A stretch of DNA of 19,039 nt from Bacteroidota bacterium (GCA_020048595.1 JAIFMH010000360.1:1-19039); one strand, 5' to 3'; numbered from the stretch's first letter, positions 7,234-15,895 are shown. A program made the numbers and translations. Notes: a model not told the origin generated them from the letters alone.

Positions 7234-10200
7234 TCAGACCATTTCCGCTCTCTCCTTATCAAATTTATTTGTCTTAGCGTACGATTTGCATTGATGCATA
7301 AAGGCTTGCAAGCGCGAATCGATATTGGTGGCTTCCTGGCCATCATAGGCAATGTTTTCCCATGGAATGTTGTTATGGTCTTTCCTGAATTCATTGCTTA
7401 CCGAAGCAACCAGTGTACCCGGCATACAGGTAAACGGCATGATATAAACAATGCCTGAAATATTGGCTTGAACCAATCCACCGGCTGAACCGAAAGCTGC
7501 TACAGGGTCGCCGTCGTAATCTTTATGGATGTATGGAGCACTGCGTTTGATCATTTCTTCCAGTTCGATTTCCGTTTCCATTTCAACGAAATCCTTCACC
7601 GCATTTTTCAGTTTATTCCCGGTATAATGCTGCCCCCACTGCTGGACCTTTGATTTGAACAATCCTTTCAGATCACCTTTCCATAAACTGTCGCGGAAAT
7701 AGCGGTACGAAGAATAGATAAGCCATTCGCCAAATGGGGCCATAATAGTTTCGGCACCCAAAGCTTCGAGTTTCTCGACCAGGAATGCGCTGCAATACGG
7801 ATTATCGCGCATAAAAGTTTCACCAACTATGGCTATAACGGGTTTACGCTTTCCGGTAACCACTTCGAGTTTGCTGAACTCTTTACCTGCACTTTCGAGT
7901 GTTTTGGGTAATGTTTTGGAACCGCCTTCAATGGATTCAATAACTTTATTCAACCAGAATTGATAAAGCACATTGGCTGATCCGGGAACTTTTTCGTACG
8001 GTCGTTTCTCCTGCACCATTTTCTTCAGCAGGTCGGTAGCAACAATTCCTTTCCATGCATTTAACCTGAACTTTCCGGATTTGCCGGGAGCTATTTCAGC
8101 ATACGCATTGTCATTGGTAGGTGTGAGAATCTCAGCCTCAAAATAGCCCAATCGGTCAAAAATTATACGATGAAGCTTGTTATAATCTCCAAACCGGCAA
8201 GGTCCATTGTGGTCGGGCATAAAGAAAGTCATCTTTGAAGGATCGCCGCCCGGTTCCTGGAGTTTCTTTAAAAAACTTCCAAGCGTGGCAACAAACGGGA
8301 AACATTCCTGTCCGTTGGTTTGCTTGCGGGCAATTTCAATTTCGTGAGCTCCGGGCATAGGAAGCACCTCCGCCTTAATACCGCATAACCTCGACGATGC
8401 TGCAATGGCATGAACCGTATCGCGGGCATAAGGAATATACAAGGTGCGTCCGGTAACTTTATCCTCGGTATTATGAATGTATTTGGGCTCAATAGCCTTT
8501 GATCCGCTCACTTTCAGGTAACCATCGAGGCTGTCGAGGAACGCTTCCAATCGGGTAACCAACCCGGCATCGGCACTATGTTCGTCAACTTCAATATGCA
8601 GGTATGGCTTGCCTTTCATTTCGTCGCGTACATAATGTGTGAGAAATGAATCAGGACCACAGCGGAAATTTCCCATAAATACGCCAAACATCCGGTCATC
8701 CTTCCGGATGATGCGGGTTGCGGAGAGAATCTTCTGACCGTTTGGCCAATACATCATTTTGTAATCATCAAAAATATTTTCCTGGTTTAATGGTAAAAAA
8801 TCAACCGGAATAGGAATCGTATTCAGGTTGATGAGTTTCTCTACCAGGCGCAGGTTTAAAGCCGGATCTCCGGTATTATATGGACGGCCCAGTATAACCA
8901 TCGCTTTTTTATCCTTCGGAAGATTTTCGAGAATGATCCGTCCGCGGGATTGTATGTCATTTTCAAATGCTGTTTGCTGTTGATCGGCTATATTTATTGC
9001 TTTAATGGTTTTGGTTTTTGCAATACCAAATTTCTCCTTCATAAACGTGGCAATCTCCTGGTTCAGCACCCTGCCGAAATACCTGAAATGCAATGTTGGA
9101 GTGAGAAATTTGTCCTTGGTTTTCGGATCGGTAAATGCAGAGCGCAGCATAAACGGATACGTTTGTATCCATGGACAGTTTGGATTGTTAGTGGGATTAG
9201 TCTTCGAACCTTTGGCATTCACAATAAAAGGCAAGAAAATAAAATCAACATTTTTCTCCAACAGATTATCTACATGGCCGTGGATCAGTTCAACCGGGAA
9301 ACAGGTTTCGGCAACCATTATCTCAAGCGACTTCTTTGTTAGCTGATAATCCGTAGGATCGGAAAGCACCACTCTGAAATTAAGTTCTTTGAAATAGTTG
9401 CGCCAGAACGGAAATTGCTGCCAGAAAACCATCAAAGCACGCGGGATACCAACGGTAATGCGACCATCAGGAGCTTCATCCTGGTAATCGCCCATGAGGT
9501 ATTTTAGTCTTTCTTCAAAATAGTTAGGAATATCTTTTCCTTTTCCTTTTCGGTCGTCAACTTCATATAATTCGCAACGGCCGCCATAAAACATCGGTTT
9601 TTTCTCACCGCCGACTTTAACTTTTTGTATTTCACAATTATTGGAACACGATTTACAGGTAAAGCTATCAATTGTAAAAGGCAAATCACTGACATGAAAT
9701 CCTTTAAATTTAGATTTCTGTCCCTCGGCCATAGTTTTACGTGCCAGAATAGCTGCGCCAATGGCACCCGTAACATCAAAATGAGGAGGAATAATGATCT
9801 GTTTGCCGGTAATTTTTTCAAATGCTGCGACAACCGATTTATTATTGGTAACACCACCCTGGAAAAATATTTTATTCCCGATAGGTTTATCGCCGACTAC
9901 CTTCTGAATATAATTCTGAACGATTGAATATGCCAACCCACCGACCAGGTTATCCTTATCGGCGCCACGCTGTTGGTGGGAGTTAAGGTCTGATTCCATG
10001 AAAACGGTGCAGCGGTCGCCCAGGCGAACCGGGTTGCAGGCCGAAAGTGCAAGATCCTCAAAATCCTTTATAATATTGATATTCAGTTTCTCCGCCTGCT
10101 CTTCGAGGAAGGAACCTGTGCCGGCAGCACAAACTTTATTCATTTCAAAATCAACAATAACACCATCCTGAATTGAAATATATTTTGAATCCTGTCCGCC

Positions 10201-11493
10201 AATTTCGAAAATGGTATCTACGGTCGGATCAAAATCAATAGCTGCAGTTGCCTGAGCTGTAATCTCGTTGCGGATATCATCGGCACCAATAAAGTCACCA
10301 ATCAGGTATCTGCCTGATCCGGTTGTTCCGGCCGCAACCACTTCAACATCTTCCCCGATTTCTTCGTATATTTCCTTTAATCCTCGCTGAACAGCGTTTA
10401 ACGGCTTACTTGCCGTTGGCAAATACCTGCGTGCAACCACATTATGCTCATCATCAATCAAAACTACATTTGTACTAAGCGATCCGATATCAACACCCAG
10501 TGAAACTTTAATTTTCTGACCCGGTATTTTCTTAACCACTACATCCTTATTGTAAGTTGCAATGGATTGTACAAGCTGATCATGAGAAACGTTTTCATAT
10601 TCTTTATTGAGCAGGTAAAAATCAAGATCATCGAGTCCCTTGAATTTGGTTACCGTGTCTCTGCCGTTTGCCAATACATTGTATAAAGCTCCGATAGCGC
10701 CCATTGAAGCATGATATTCAGGAATTATGAGTTCCTCTTCCTTTAATTCGAATACTTCCCTGAAAGCCCTTACCATACCGGCATTGGCTGCAACTCCGCC
10801 CTGAAACAGAAATGGGGCTTTGTATTTTTTCCCTCTTCCAAGGTTACTCTTAAAATTGCGGGCCACAGCAAAACACAAGCCGGCAACAATGTCGTGCACA
10901 GGCGTTGCCAGCTGCTGAAGGTGTATCATATCGCTTTTGGCGAAAACGCTGCAACGCCCGGCAATACGAGGCGGATTCTCCGATAATAGTGCCAGCTTGC
11001 CGAACTCTTCTTCGATGGGAACGCCTATACGTTTTGCCTGCTGATCGAGGAATGACCCTGTTCCGGCAGCACACAAGCTGTTCATTGCAAAATCAGCCAA
11101 TCGCGAACTCCCGTTTTCTTTCCCGTTTTCCATCAGGATAAGTTTGGAGTCTTCGCCGCCCATTTCAATTATCGTATGTGCCTGCGGATAAAGCACAGAT
11201 GCAGAAGTAGACTGAGCTATAATTTCATTTATAAATGCACCACCTATTAATTCAGCTGCTTTCTTACCACCACTTCCGGTGAGGGCGATTATATCAATAT
11301 TTTCGGCCCCGTATTTTTCAATAATTTCGTCTAAAATGCTTTTCAGTACATTAAATGGCCGGCCTTCGCAATATGTGTAGCGATTCTCGATGATTTGCCG
11401 CTCCTCATTCATCAAGACGGTATTTATTGATATCGAACCTAAATCAAGTCCGAGGTGTAAATGAGAGATAGGTTTCATTTCAGTTTGCTTCAT
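7234..11493 (-). CDS. Giant acyl-CoA dehydratase activase fusion (BadF/HgdC type, tandem)
   Basis: About 1419 residues, numbered from the ATG at 11491-11493. That start is chosen because AGGAG lies 7 bases upstream; the frame runs 25 codons further without a ribosome site. Domains: activase 1 (about 12-280: GLDLGS, TGSGG, EMGGEDSK, CAAGTGSF with Cys141, GRCSVFAKSD with Cys181); activase 2 (about 330-590: GVDIGS, EIGGQDSK, Cys455, Cys495); a cysteine cluster CKSCSNNC with GGRC (613-640); a DUF2229-like part beginning RITVGIPRALM (about 678); and two dehydratase-like parts with GNFRCGPDS (about 942) and NGQECFPF plus GPCRFGDYN (about 1060-1103). Activases of this family use ATP to pass low-potential electrons from a [4Fe-4S] cluster to 2-hydroxyacyl-CoA dehydratases or benzoyl-CoA reductases. 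Such fusions occur in anaerobes; their own substrate is not established. No acyl-CoA gene is adjacent. Confidence 0.88.
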   Translation of the reverse strand: MKQTEMKPISHLHLGLDLGSISINTVLMNEERQIIENRYTYCEGRPFNVLKSILDEIIEKYGAENIDIIALTGSGGKKAAELIGGAFINEIIAQSTSASVLYPQAHTIIEMGGEDSKLILMENGKENGSSRLADFAMNSLCAAGTGSFLDQQAKRIGVPIEEEFGKLALLSENPPRIAGRCSVFAKSDMIHLQQLATPVHDIVAGLCFAVARNFKSNLGRGKKYKAPFLFQGGVAANAGMVRAFREVFELKEEELIIPEYHASMGAIGALYNVLANGRDTVTKFKGLDDLDFYLLNKEYENVSHDQLVQSIATYNKDVVVKKIPGQKIKVSLGVDIGSLSTNVVLIDDEHNVVARRYLPTASKPLNAVQRGLKEIYEEIGEDVEVVAAGTTGSGRYLIGDFIGADDIRNEITAQATAAIDFDPTVDTIFEIGGQDSKYISIQDGVIVDFEMNKVCAAGTGSFLEEQAEKLNINIIKDFEDLALSACNPVRLGDRCTVFMESDLNSHQQRGADKDNLVGGLAYSIVQNYIQKVVGDKPIGNKIFFQGGVTNNKSVVAAFEKITGKQIIIPPHFDVTGAIGAAILARKTMAEGQKSKFKGFHVSDLPFTIDSFTCKSCSNNCEIQKVKVGGEKKPMFYGGRCELYEVDDRKGKGKDIPNYFEERLKYLMGDYQDEAPDGRITVGIPRALMVFWQQFPFWRNYFKELNFRVVLSDPTDYQLTKKSLEIMVAETCFPVELIHGHVDNLLEKNVDFIFLPFIVNAKGSKTNPTNNPNCPWIQTYPFMLRSAFTDPKTKDKFLTPTLHFRYFGRVLNQEIATFMKEKFGIAKTKTIKAINIADQQQTAFENDIQSRGRIILENLPKDKKAMVILGRPYNTGDPALNLRLVEKLINLNTIPIPVDFLPLNQENIFDDYKMMYWPNGQKILSATRIIRKDDRMFGVFMGNFRCGPDSFLTHYVRDEMKGKPYLHIEVDEHSADAGLVTRLEAFLDSLDGYLKVSGSKAIEPKYIHNTEDKVTGRTLYIPYARDTVHAIAASSRLCGIKAEVLPMPGAHEIEIARKQTNGQECFPFVATLGSFLKKLQEPGGDPSKMTFFMPDHNGPCRFGDYNKLHRIIFDRLGYFEAEILTPTNDNAYAEIAPGKSGKFRLNAWKGIVATDLLKKMVQEKRPYEKVPGSANVLYQFWLNKVIESIEGGSKTLPKTLESAGKEFSKLEVVTGKRKPVIAIVGETFMRDNPYCSAFLVEKLEALGAETIMAPFGEWLIYSSYRYFRDSLWKGDLKGLFKSKVQQWGQHYTGNKLKNAVKDFVEMETEIELEEMIKRSAPYIHKDYDGDPVAAFGSAGGLVQANISGIVYIMPFTCMPGTLVASVSNEFRKDHNNIPWENIAYDGQEATNIDSRLQAFMHQCKSYAKTNKFDKERAEMV

Positions 11494-11500
11494 ACTCTTT

Positions 11501-11505
11501 CTCCT
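11501..11505 (-). promoter_or_regulatory. Ribosome binding site deciding the activase start
   Basis: AGGAG on the minus strand lies 7 bases before the ATG at 11491-11493. Strong Shine-Dalgarno sites are uncommon in Bacteroidota, so this one is informative and argues against the upstream frame start at 11568. Confidence 0.75.
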
Positions 11506-11626
11506 AAAATTACTATAAATCTTGCCTAATAGCAAGCTAAGATAATTACAAAATCGTATGCATTTCAAACAGAGGCCAAAAAATTAATTTCTTTGTCTTT
11601 TACCGCAAATCGCAATTTTACATTTT

Positions 11627-11679
11627 ATAACTATTCAAATTGTATACATATAACTGTTTAACAATACTTTATAACTATT
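11627..11679. repeat. Three spaced direct repeats ATAACTrTT
   Basis: ATAACTATT (11627-11635), ATAACTGTT (11650-11658) and ATAACTATT (11671-11679) lie in the same orientation, with start-to-start distances of 23 and 21 bases, close to two helical turns. The first and third share a longer 12-base core, TTTATAACTATT. They sit 134-186 bases upstream of the activase start, a plausible binding array for a regulator. Confidence 0.5.
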
Positions 11680-11894
11680 TTCAAACTTGCATTGTCTTAC
11701 CTGAATACCGATATATTTAACAACTTAGAAACTGTCTAAATTTCTGTTTTACACTTTTATCAATCCCATGCCTTTAACTCCAATCTGAAGTTGAATATCA
11801 TAACTCACAGCCCCTCATAGGTTTTTCATAAATAAGATTTTTCAACAGCATGCATTGCATAAAAGAAGTTCTCTTTTACTCGCCGATTTTTCCC

Positions 11895-11902
11895 CATCTT
11901 TG
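11895..11902 (+). promoter_or_regulatory. Promoter -7 box of the lipoprotein gene
   Basis: CATCTTTG differs from TAnnTTTG by one base and lies 21 bases before the ATG at 11924. Transcription would start near 11909, downstream of the longest-frame start at 11855, which supports the shorter protein. Confidence 0.5.
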
Positions 11903-11923
11903 CAAATTAAAAACATTGAATAT

Positions 11924-13627
11924 ATGCCATCAGGCCTGCGAAGATATTTCAGACAAATTAGTAAGATCCTTATACCGGCAGCAATTACAATTTATGCTAT
12001 TGCCTGCGCAACCATTGTTGCACCTACAGGAGGTCCGAAAGATGTGACACCGCCAAAAATTGTGAGTTCTCAACCACAAAACTTCTCTACCAATTTTAAC
12101 GGGAACAAGCTTATCCTCACTTTCGATGAATATGTAGCTTTAAAAACGCCTGAAAAATTCATGCTTATATCGCCCCCGTTGAGCAAATTACCCGATATTA
12201 AATTAAAAGGTCACGATGTTATTATTAAACTGGAAGATTCGCTGCGAACCAATACTACGTATAATTTTTATTTCGGTGATGCAATCGTTGATATTACTGA
12301 AAGCAATCCGCTGACAAACTTCAATTTTGCATTCTCAACCGGCCCTGAGATTGACTCGCTCAGTTTGTCGGGGATTGTCAGCGATGCTTTTACACGTTTA
12401 CCGGTTAAAGATGCTTATGTAATGCTTTATAATGATTTCGCTGACTCATTACCCATGAAGCAAATCCCAACGTATGTTTCACGAACAGCTGAAAATGGCA
12501 GTTTCAGCCTGAACAGTCTTGCCTCAGGCAAATACCGTGCTGTAGCTCTTGTTGACAAAAACAGCGATTATATATATAACCTGCCAACTGAAATAATAGG
12601 ATTCAGCAGTGACTCAGTACAACCGTATCATTTGGCTGTTAATCCAAATGATACAACCCGGGTTTTGACAGATGCAGACAGGCAGAAACTGATTGCGATC
12701 AATATTTTCCCGGAACCCGACTCAACCCAACGTATTCTAAAAAGTGTTATAGCTGCTAGGAACAAATTATCCATCGCTTTCAGGTATAAAGTAACTGCGC
12801 CGGAATTTCGTGCTTTAAATTCAACTGATTCATTGCCCTGGGCCATACAGGAATGGAACCGGAACAATGATACACTCAGTGCCTGGTTACTCAACAAGCC
12901 CGATACGCTGAAACTCGAAGTTTCGGACCATGGAATTGTGATAGATACCGTTAAAATATCAACTACATTTAAAACAGGTGGAAAACCCAGAAAAGACGAA
13001 ACCGTAGAAGAGTACCTCAAATATTCAACATCGGTAAACAGCAGAATGCTGGGATACAACAAACCGCTTATACTTACATTTGCCAACCCGGTGAAAGAGT
13101 ATGATCTTAGCGCTTTACAGCTAACAATCAGAACTAAAACTGATACCAGCACGGTTGTTCCAGCGGCACAATTTACTGATAGTATTAAAAGAAATTTACT
13201 GGTAACATACAATTGGAATTCAACTGATGGTTACGACCTCTATGTTCCCAAAAACGCATTTACTGATATTTACGCCGACTCATGTGATTCGACACATGTG
13301 GTGTTTAAGATGAAAGCGATTGAAGAATATGGGAAATTCAAGCTGATTGTAACCCTGCAGAAATATGACCATCCTGTAATCATACAGTTGCTTACCGAAA
13401 AAGGAGCTGTTGTAGATCAACGAATAATTACGAACGAAAAGAGTATTGATTTTGGAATACTTGGGCCCGCCAAATACGGGTTGAAAGCCATTATGGATGT
13501 AAATGGCAATGGCCGGTGGGATACCGGTGAATTTATAAAGAAAATCCAGCCCGAAAAGGTTCTCATACATCCTAAAATATTTGATGTGAAAACCAACTGG
13601 GAACTGGAAGAAAATTGGGATTTGTAG
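11924..13627 (+). CDS. Ig-like (Big_5) domain lipoprotein
   Basis: About 567 residues from the ATG at 11924. A basic start (MPSGLRRYFRQISK) and a hydrophobic stretch lead to a lipobox-like AIAC with Cys28, followed by ATIVAPTGGPKDVTPPKI, a start characteristic of a Bacteroidota family of Ig-like lipoproteins. A bacterial Ig-like/Big_5 domain follows (about 42-140), then a carboxypeptidase-regulatory-like beta sandwich (SGIVSDAFTRLPVKDAYVML, with GSFSLNSLASGKYRAVAL; about 148-215), a long uncharacterised part, and a conserved end (DVNGNGRWDTGEF, then VKTNWELEENWDL). The protein is expected to be anchored in the outer membrane or periplasm by a lipid; its function is unknown. The frame extends upstream to 11855 but the promoter box at 11895 and the lipoprotein signal favour 11924. 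It stands alone, convergent with the ArsR gene. Confidence 0.85.
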   Translation: MPSGLRRYFRQISKILIPAAITIYAIACATIVAPTGGPKDVTPPKIVSSQPQNFSTNFNGNKLILTFDEYVALKTPEKFMLISPPLSKLPDIKLKGHDVIIKLEDSLRTNTTYNFYFGDAIVDITESNPLTNFNFAFSTGPEIDSLSLSGIVSDAFTRLPVKDAYVMLYNDFADSLPMKQIPTYVSRTAENGSFSLNSLASGKYRAVALVDKNSDYIYNLPTEIIGFSSDSVQPYHLAVNPNDTTRVLTDADRQKLIAINIFPEPDSTQRILKSVIAARNKLSIAFRYKVTAPEFRALNSTDSLPWAIQEWNRNNDTLSAWLLNKPDTLKLEVSDHGIVIDTVKISTTFKTGGKPRKDETVEEYLKYSTSVNSRMLGYNKPLILTFANPVKEYDLSALQLTIRTKTDTSTVVPAAQFTDSIKRNLLVTYNWNSTDGYDLYVPKNAFTDIYADSCDSTHVVFKMKAIEEYGKFKLIVTLQKYDHPVIIQLLTEKGAVVDQRIITNEKSIDFGILGPAKYGLKAIMDVNGNGRWDTGEFIKKIQPEKVLIHPKIFDVKTNWELEENWDL

Positions 13628-13641
13628 GCCGGAAAGGCTAC
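13624..13641 (+). terminator. Hairpin overlapping the lipoprotein stop codon
   Basis: GTAGGCC (13624-13630) pairs with GGCTAC (13636-13641), with one bulged base and a GGAAA loop. The TAG stop lies in the left arm. No T run follows on either strand, so it may be only an mRNA-end structure rather than a true terminator. Confidence 0.3.
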
Positions 13642-13669
13642 GCGGTTCAACAAAAAGAAGCAGAGCGTA

Positions 13670-13975
13670 TTACTGAGCTTCGTTGCATTTATTGATGCAG
13701 GTAATGATATCGAGAAGCGTACTGTTTTTCAACGAATAATGAATCTGCTTACCATCGCGTTTTGAAGCAAGAATACCTTTGCTTTTCAGAATGTTAAGAT
13801 GATGTGAGGCTGCGGCTTGCTCAATATGCAATGACTCATATATTTCAGTCACATTAAGTTTCTTGTTATTATTCAGCAATTCAATAATTGCAATACGCAT
13901 TGGGTGAGCCATAGCCCTTAATTTACTTGCAGCAGCTTCTAGCTTTACAATGTCAAGTTTCAAATGATCGGTCAT
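13670..13975 (-). CDS. ArsR/SmtB-family transcriptional regulator
   Basis: The 101-residue protein starts at the ATG 13973-13975 and is a compact winged helix: KLRAMAHPMRIAIIELL (18-34), NVTEIYESL (41-49), the recognition helix region EQAAASHHLNILKSKGIL (52-69) and a wing DGKQIHYSL (74-82). This is the layout of ArsR/SmtB dimeric repressors. The classical alpha-3 metal motif (ELCVCDL) is absent; the only cysteines are Cys93 and Cys97 near the C-terminus (ITCINKC), which might bind a metal or sense thiols (inference). A TACTTTTG promoter box 18 bases upstream rules out the longer frame start at 14044, which lies upstream of the promoter. It follows adenine deaminase on the same strand after 194 bases, with its own promoter; its target genes are not evident. 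Confidence 0.87.
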   Translation of the reverse strand: MTDHLKLDIVKLEAAASKLRAMAHPMRIAIIELLNNNKKLNVTEIYESLHIEQAAASHHLNILKSKGILASKRDGKQIHYSLKNSTLLDIITCINKCNEAQ

Positions 13976-13992
13976 TTCTGTATGTTTTTTTG

Positions 13993-14000
13993 CAAAAGTA
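13993..14000 (-). promoter_or_regulatory. Promoter -7 box of the ArsR gene
   Basis: On the minus strand TACTTTTG is an exact TAnnTTTG match; transcription would start near 13986, about 10 bases before the ATG at 13975. Two similar AT-rich elements, AAATACATT and AAATATGTA, lie just upstream (about 14007 and 14025) and could be half-sites for autoregulation, but the match is loose. Confidence 0.65.
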
Positions 14001-14169
14001 TAAATAAATACATTACCAGATCGTAAATATGTAACTTTATTCATGCGTTTTATTCAAAATATCATAAAACACTGATAATCAAATATAATAAAATGTTAAA
14101 GTTTTCAAAATTCAGACAAATTCCGATTTGAAAGTAATCCTGCACGATAAATCGCGTGTAATTGGAACG

Positions 14170-15801
14170 CTATTCAAACAATTCAGTAAAAGCAAACTTG
14201 TTTCCATCAAACAAACCTTTATCACTCAGTTTCAATTCAGGGATCACCAGCAGAGCCATAAATGAGAGTGTCATGAAAGGAGCTTTTAATTGTCCACCCA
14301 ATGCCATCGCTTTTTTATTGATCTGTTCGTACTTATCAGCTGCTTCATATCCGTCAATATCTGCCATTAATCCGGCTACAGGCAAAGGAAGTACATCCAG
14401 TTGTTGTCCATCCGTAACCGCTATTCCGCCTTTATTTGCAACCAGGCTGTTTATTACGGAAACCATATCTGCATCATTTGTTCCAATGCAAATAATATTA
14501 TGACTGTCGTGTGCTACTGTCGAAGCCATTGCTCCGCGCTGCAATCCAAATCCGCGGATAAATGCAATTGCCGGTTTGGAAGGTTCATAACGGTTTATCA
14601 CAGTAATTTTCAGGATATCGTTTTCAATATCGCTAATCACATTTCCATCTTTTATAAAAGGATCTGCTAATATTTTGGTGGTAACCAGATCGCCATCAAA
14701 AGCCTGTATCACTTTCAATTTACCATTTGAGGTTGGTACTTCAAGATCAGAAGCTTTAAATACCGGAGCTAAAAACCGGTTTGGCGCGTCATACTTAAAG
14801 GTGGGTAAAAGAGTTTTTCCTCCGGCAGCCACTAATTCGCCATTTATATAGGTTTGTTTTACGGTGAAATCCGTAAGATTGTCGATTAAAACAATGTCAG
14901 CTGCATCACCCGGTTGAAGAAGCCCGCAAGTAAGTTTATAATGCCTGACAGGATTTAGCGTACAAGCCCTTATAACATCCATTGGTTCATATCCGGCTTG
15001 CATCGCACGTTTGATTAGCAGGTTTATATGTCCGGCAACCAGGTCATCAGGATGTTTATCGTCGCTGCAGAACATAACTTTTTCCGGATGAGTGCCCAAC
15101 AACGAAACCAGAGCGTCGAAATTTCGGGCAGCGCTTCCTTCGCGGATCAGAATATGCATGCCTGAATTAATCTTTTCTATCGCTTCGCTGATATCAGTAC
15201 ATTCGTGATCGGTTGATATTCCTGCAGCAGCATATTTTTTAATATCTTCAGTATTCAGTCCGGGAGCATGACCATCAACAGGTTTATTGTACTTTTTCGC
15301 TGAGTTTAGTTTATGATGAACTTCCTCATCTCCAAATATCACACCGGGAAAATTCATCATTTCTGACAGATAAAAAATATCATCCCGTTTAAGCAACTGA
15401 TCGATCTGCACCGAATCAATAACAGCACCTGATGATTCAAAACCGGTTGCGGGAACACATGAAGGCGCACCAAAGTGAAATTTAAACGGAGTCAGTTTCC
15501 CGTTATTGATCATAAAATCAACACCTTCCAAACCCAAAACATTGGCTATCTCATGAGGATCGGATACAGTGGCTGTTGTTCCATGCACTACAGCAAGCCG
15601 GGCAAATTCAGCCGGCACCAGCATGGAGCTTTCAATATGTACATGAGCATCAATTAATCCGGGTAAAATAAATTGTGCTTCAGCAACATCGCACGGAGTT
15701 ACTGAAACTATTTTGCCGTCAGCAACCTCAACTTTGCCCGGGAATATTAACCCGGAAACAACATCAACAACCTGGCCGGAGAGAGTGAAGGATTTTTGCA
15801 T
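14170..15801 (-). CDS. ade: Adenine deaminase
   Basis: The 543-residue enzyme hydrolyses adenine to hypoxanthine and ammonia in purine salvage. It belongs to the amidohydrolase superfamily and matches bacterial adenine deaminases (E. coli Ade/YicP, B. subtilis AdeC) in length and motifs: LPGLIDAHVHIESSM (46-60, metal ligands His53 and His55), SDPHEIANVLG (80-90), DGHAPGLN (about 176-183), STDHECT (about 196-202), FCSDDKHPDD with the catalytic/metal aspartate (about 245-254), and the C-terminal domain motif VAHDSHNI. Nothing is missing or broken. The ATG at 15799-15801 follows a leader of about 25 bases behind a TACTTTTG box. It lies 94 bases downstream of mevalonate kinase on the same strand, but its own promoter suggests separate control; no functional link between purine salvage and mevalonate enzymes is known to me. 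Confidence 0.95.
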   Translation of the reverse strand: MQKSFTLSGQVVDVVSGLIFPGKVEVADGKIVSVTPCDVAEAQFILPGLIDAHVHIESSMLVPAEFARLAVVHGTTATVSDPHEIANVLGLEGVDFMINNGKLTPFKFHFGAPSCVPATGFESSGAVIDSVQIDQLLKRDDIFYLSEMMNFPGVIFGDEEVHHKLNSAKKYNKPVDGHAPGLNTEDIKKYAAAGISTDHECTDISEAIEKINSGMHILIREGSAARNFDALVSLLGTHPEKVMFCSDDKHPDDLVAGHINLLIKRAMQAGYEPMDVIRACTLNPVRHYKLTCGLLQPGDAADIVLIDNLTDFTVKQTYINGELVAAGGKTLLPTFKYDAPNRFLAPVFKASDLEVPTSNGKLKVIQAFDGDLVTTKILADPFIKDGNVISDIENDILKITVINRYEPSKPAIAFIRGFGLQRGAMASTVAHDSHNIICIGTNDADMVSVINSLVANKGGIAVTDGQQLDVLPLPVAGLMADIDGYEAADKYEQINKKAMALGGQLKAPFMTLSFMALLVIPELKLSDKGLFDGNKFAFTELFE

Positions 15802-15822
15802 ATCAATAAATTTACAAGGGAA

Positions 15823-15848
15823 TAATCCGATACAAAAGTAACGGATTA
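15823..15848 (-). promoter_or_regulatory. Adenine deaminase promoter flanked by a 7-bp inverted repeat
   Basis: On the minus strand TACTTTTG (complement of 15833-15840) matches TAnnTTTG exactly; transcription would start near 15826. The box is enclosed by TAATCCG (15823-15829) and CGGATTA (15842-15848), a perfect 7-bp inverted repeat with a 12-base spacer. The dyad could be an operator. No TTTG -33 box is visible. Confidence 0.6.
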
Positions 15849-15895
15849 GGTTTGGGTTTTGAAGGATAATTTTGAGTTGGAGTTCCTAATGCCTC

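Larger units (their letters stand above)
11494..11923. other. AT-rich divergent intergenic region
   Basis: These 430 bases separate the activase fusion from the lipoprotein gene. They hold the AGGAG ribosome site of the activase, a small hairpin (CTTGC 11521-11525 with GCAAG 11532-11536) in its leader, three spaced ATAACTrTT repeats (11627-11679), a short dyad TTAGA-5-TCTAA (11725-11739), and the lipoprotein promoter. I find no exact TAnnTTTG box for the activase; the nearest have a spacer of 3 or 4 instead of 2. No gene is supported. Confidence 0.6.

Noticed and set aside
8950..9346. Overlapping plus-strand frames of 113-130 codons
   Set aside because: They are antisense to a conserved part of the activase fusion and show no family motif.
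14141..14161. Small hairpin (TGCACG with CGTGTA) after the adenine deaminase stop
   Set aside because: The stem is short, includes a G-T pair, and no T run follows on the minus strand, so I do not call a terminator.
14162..14503. 113-codon plus-strand frame
   Set aside because: Antisense to the intact 3' end of adenine deaminase; no independent support.
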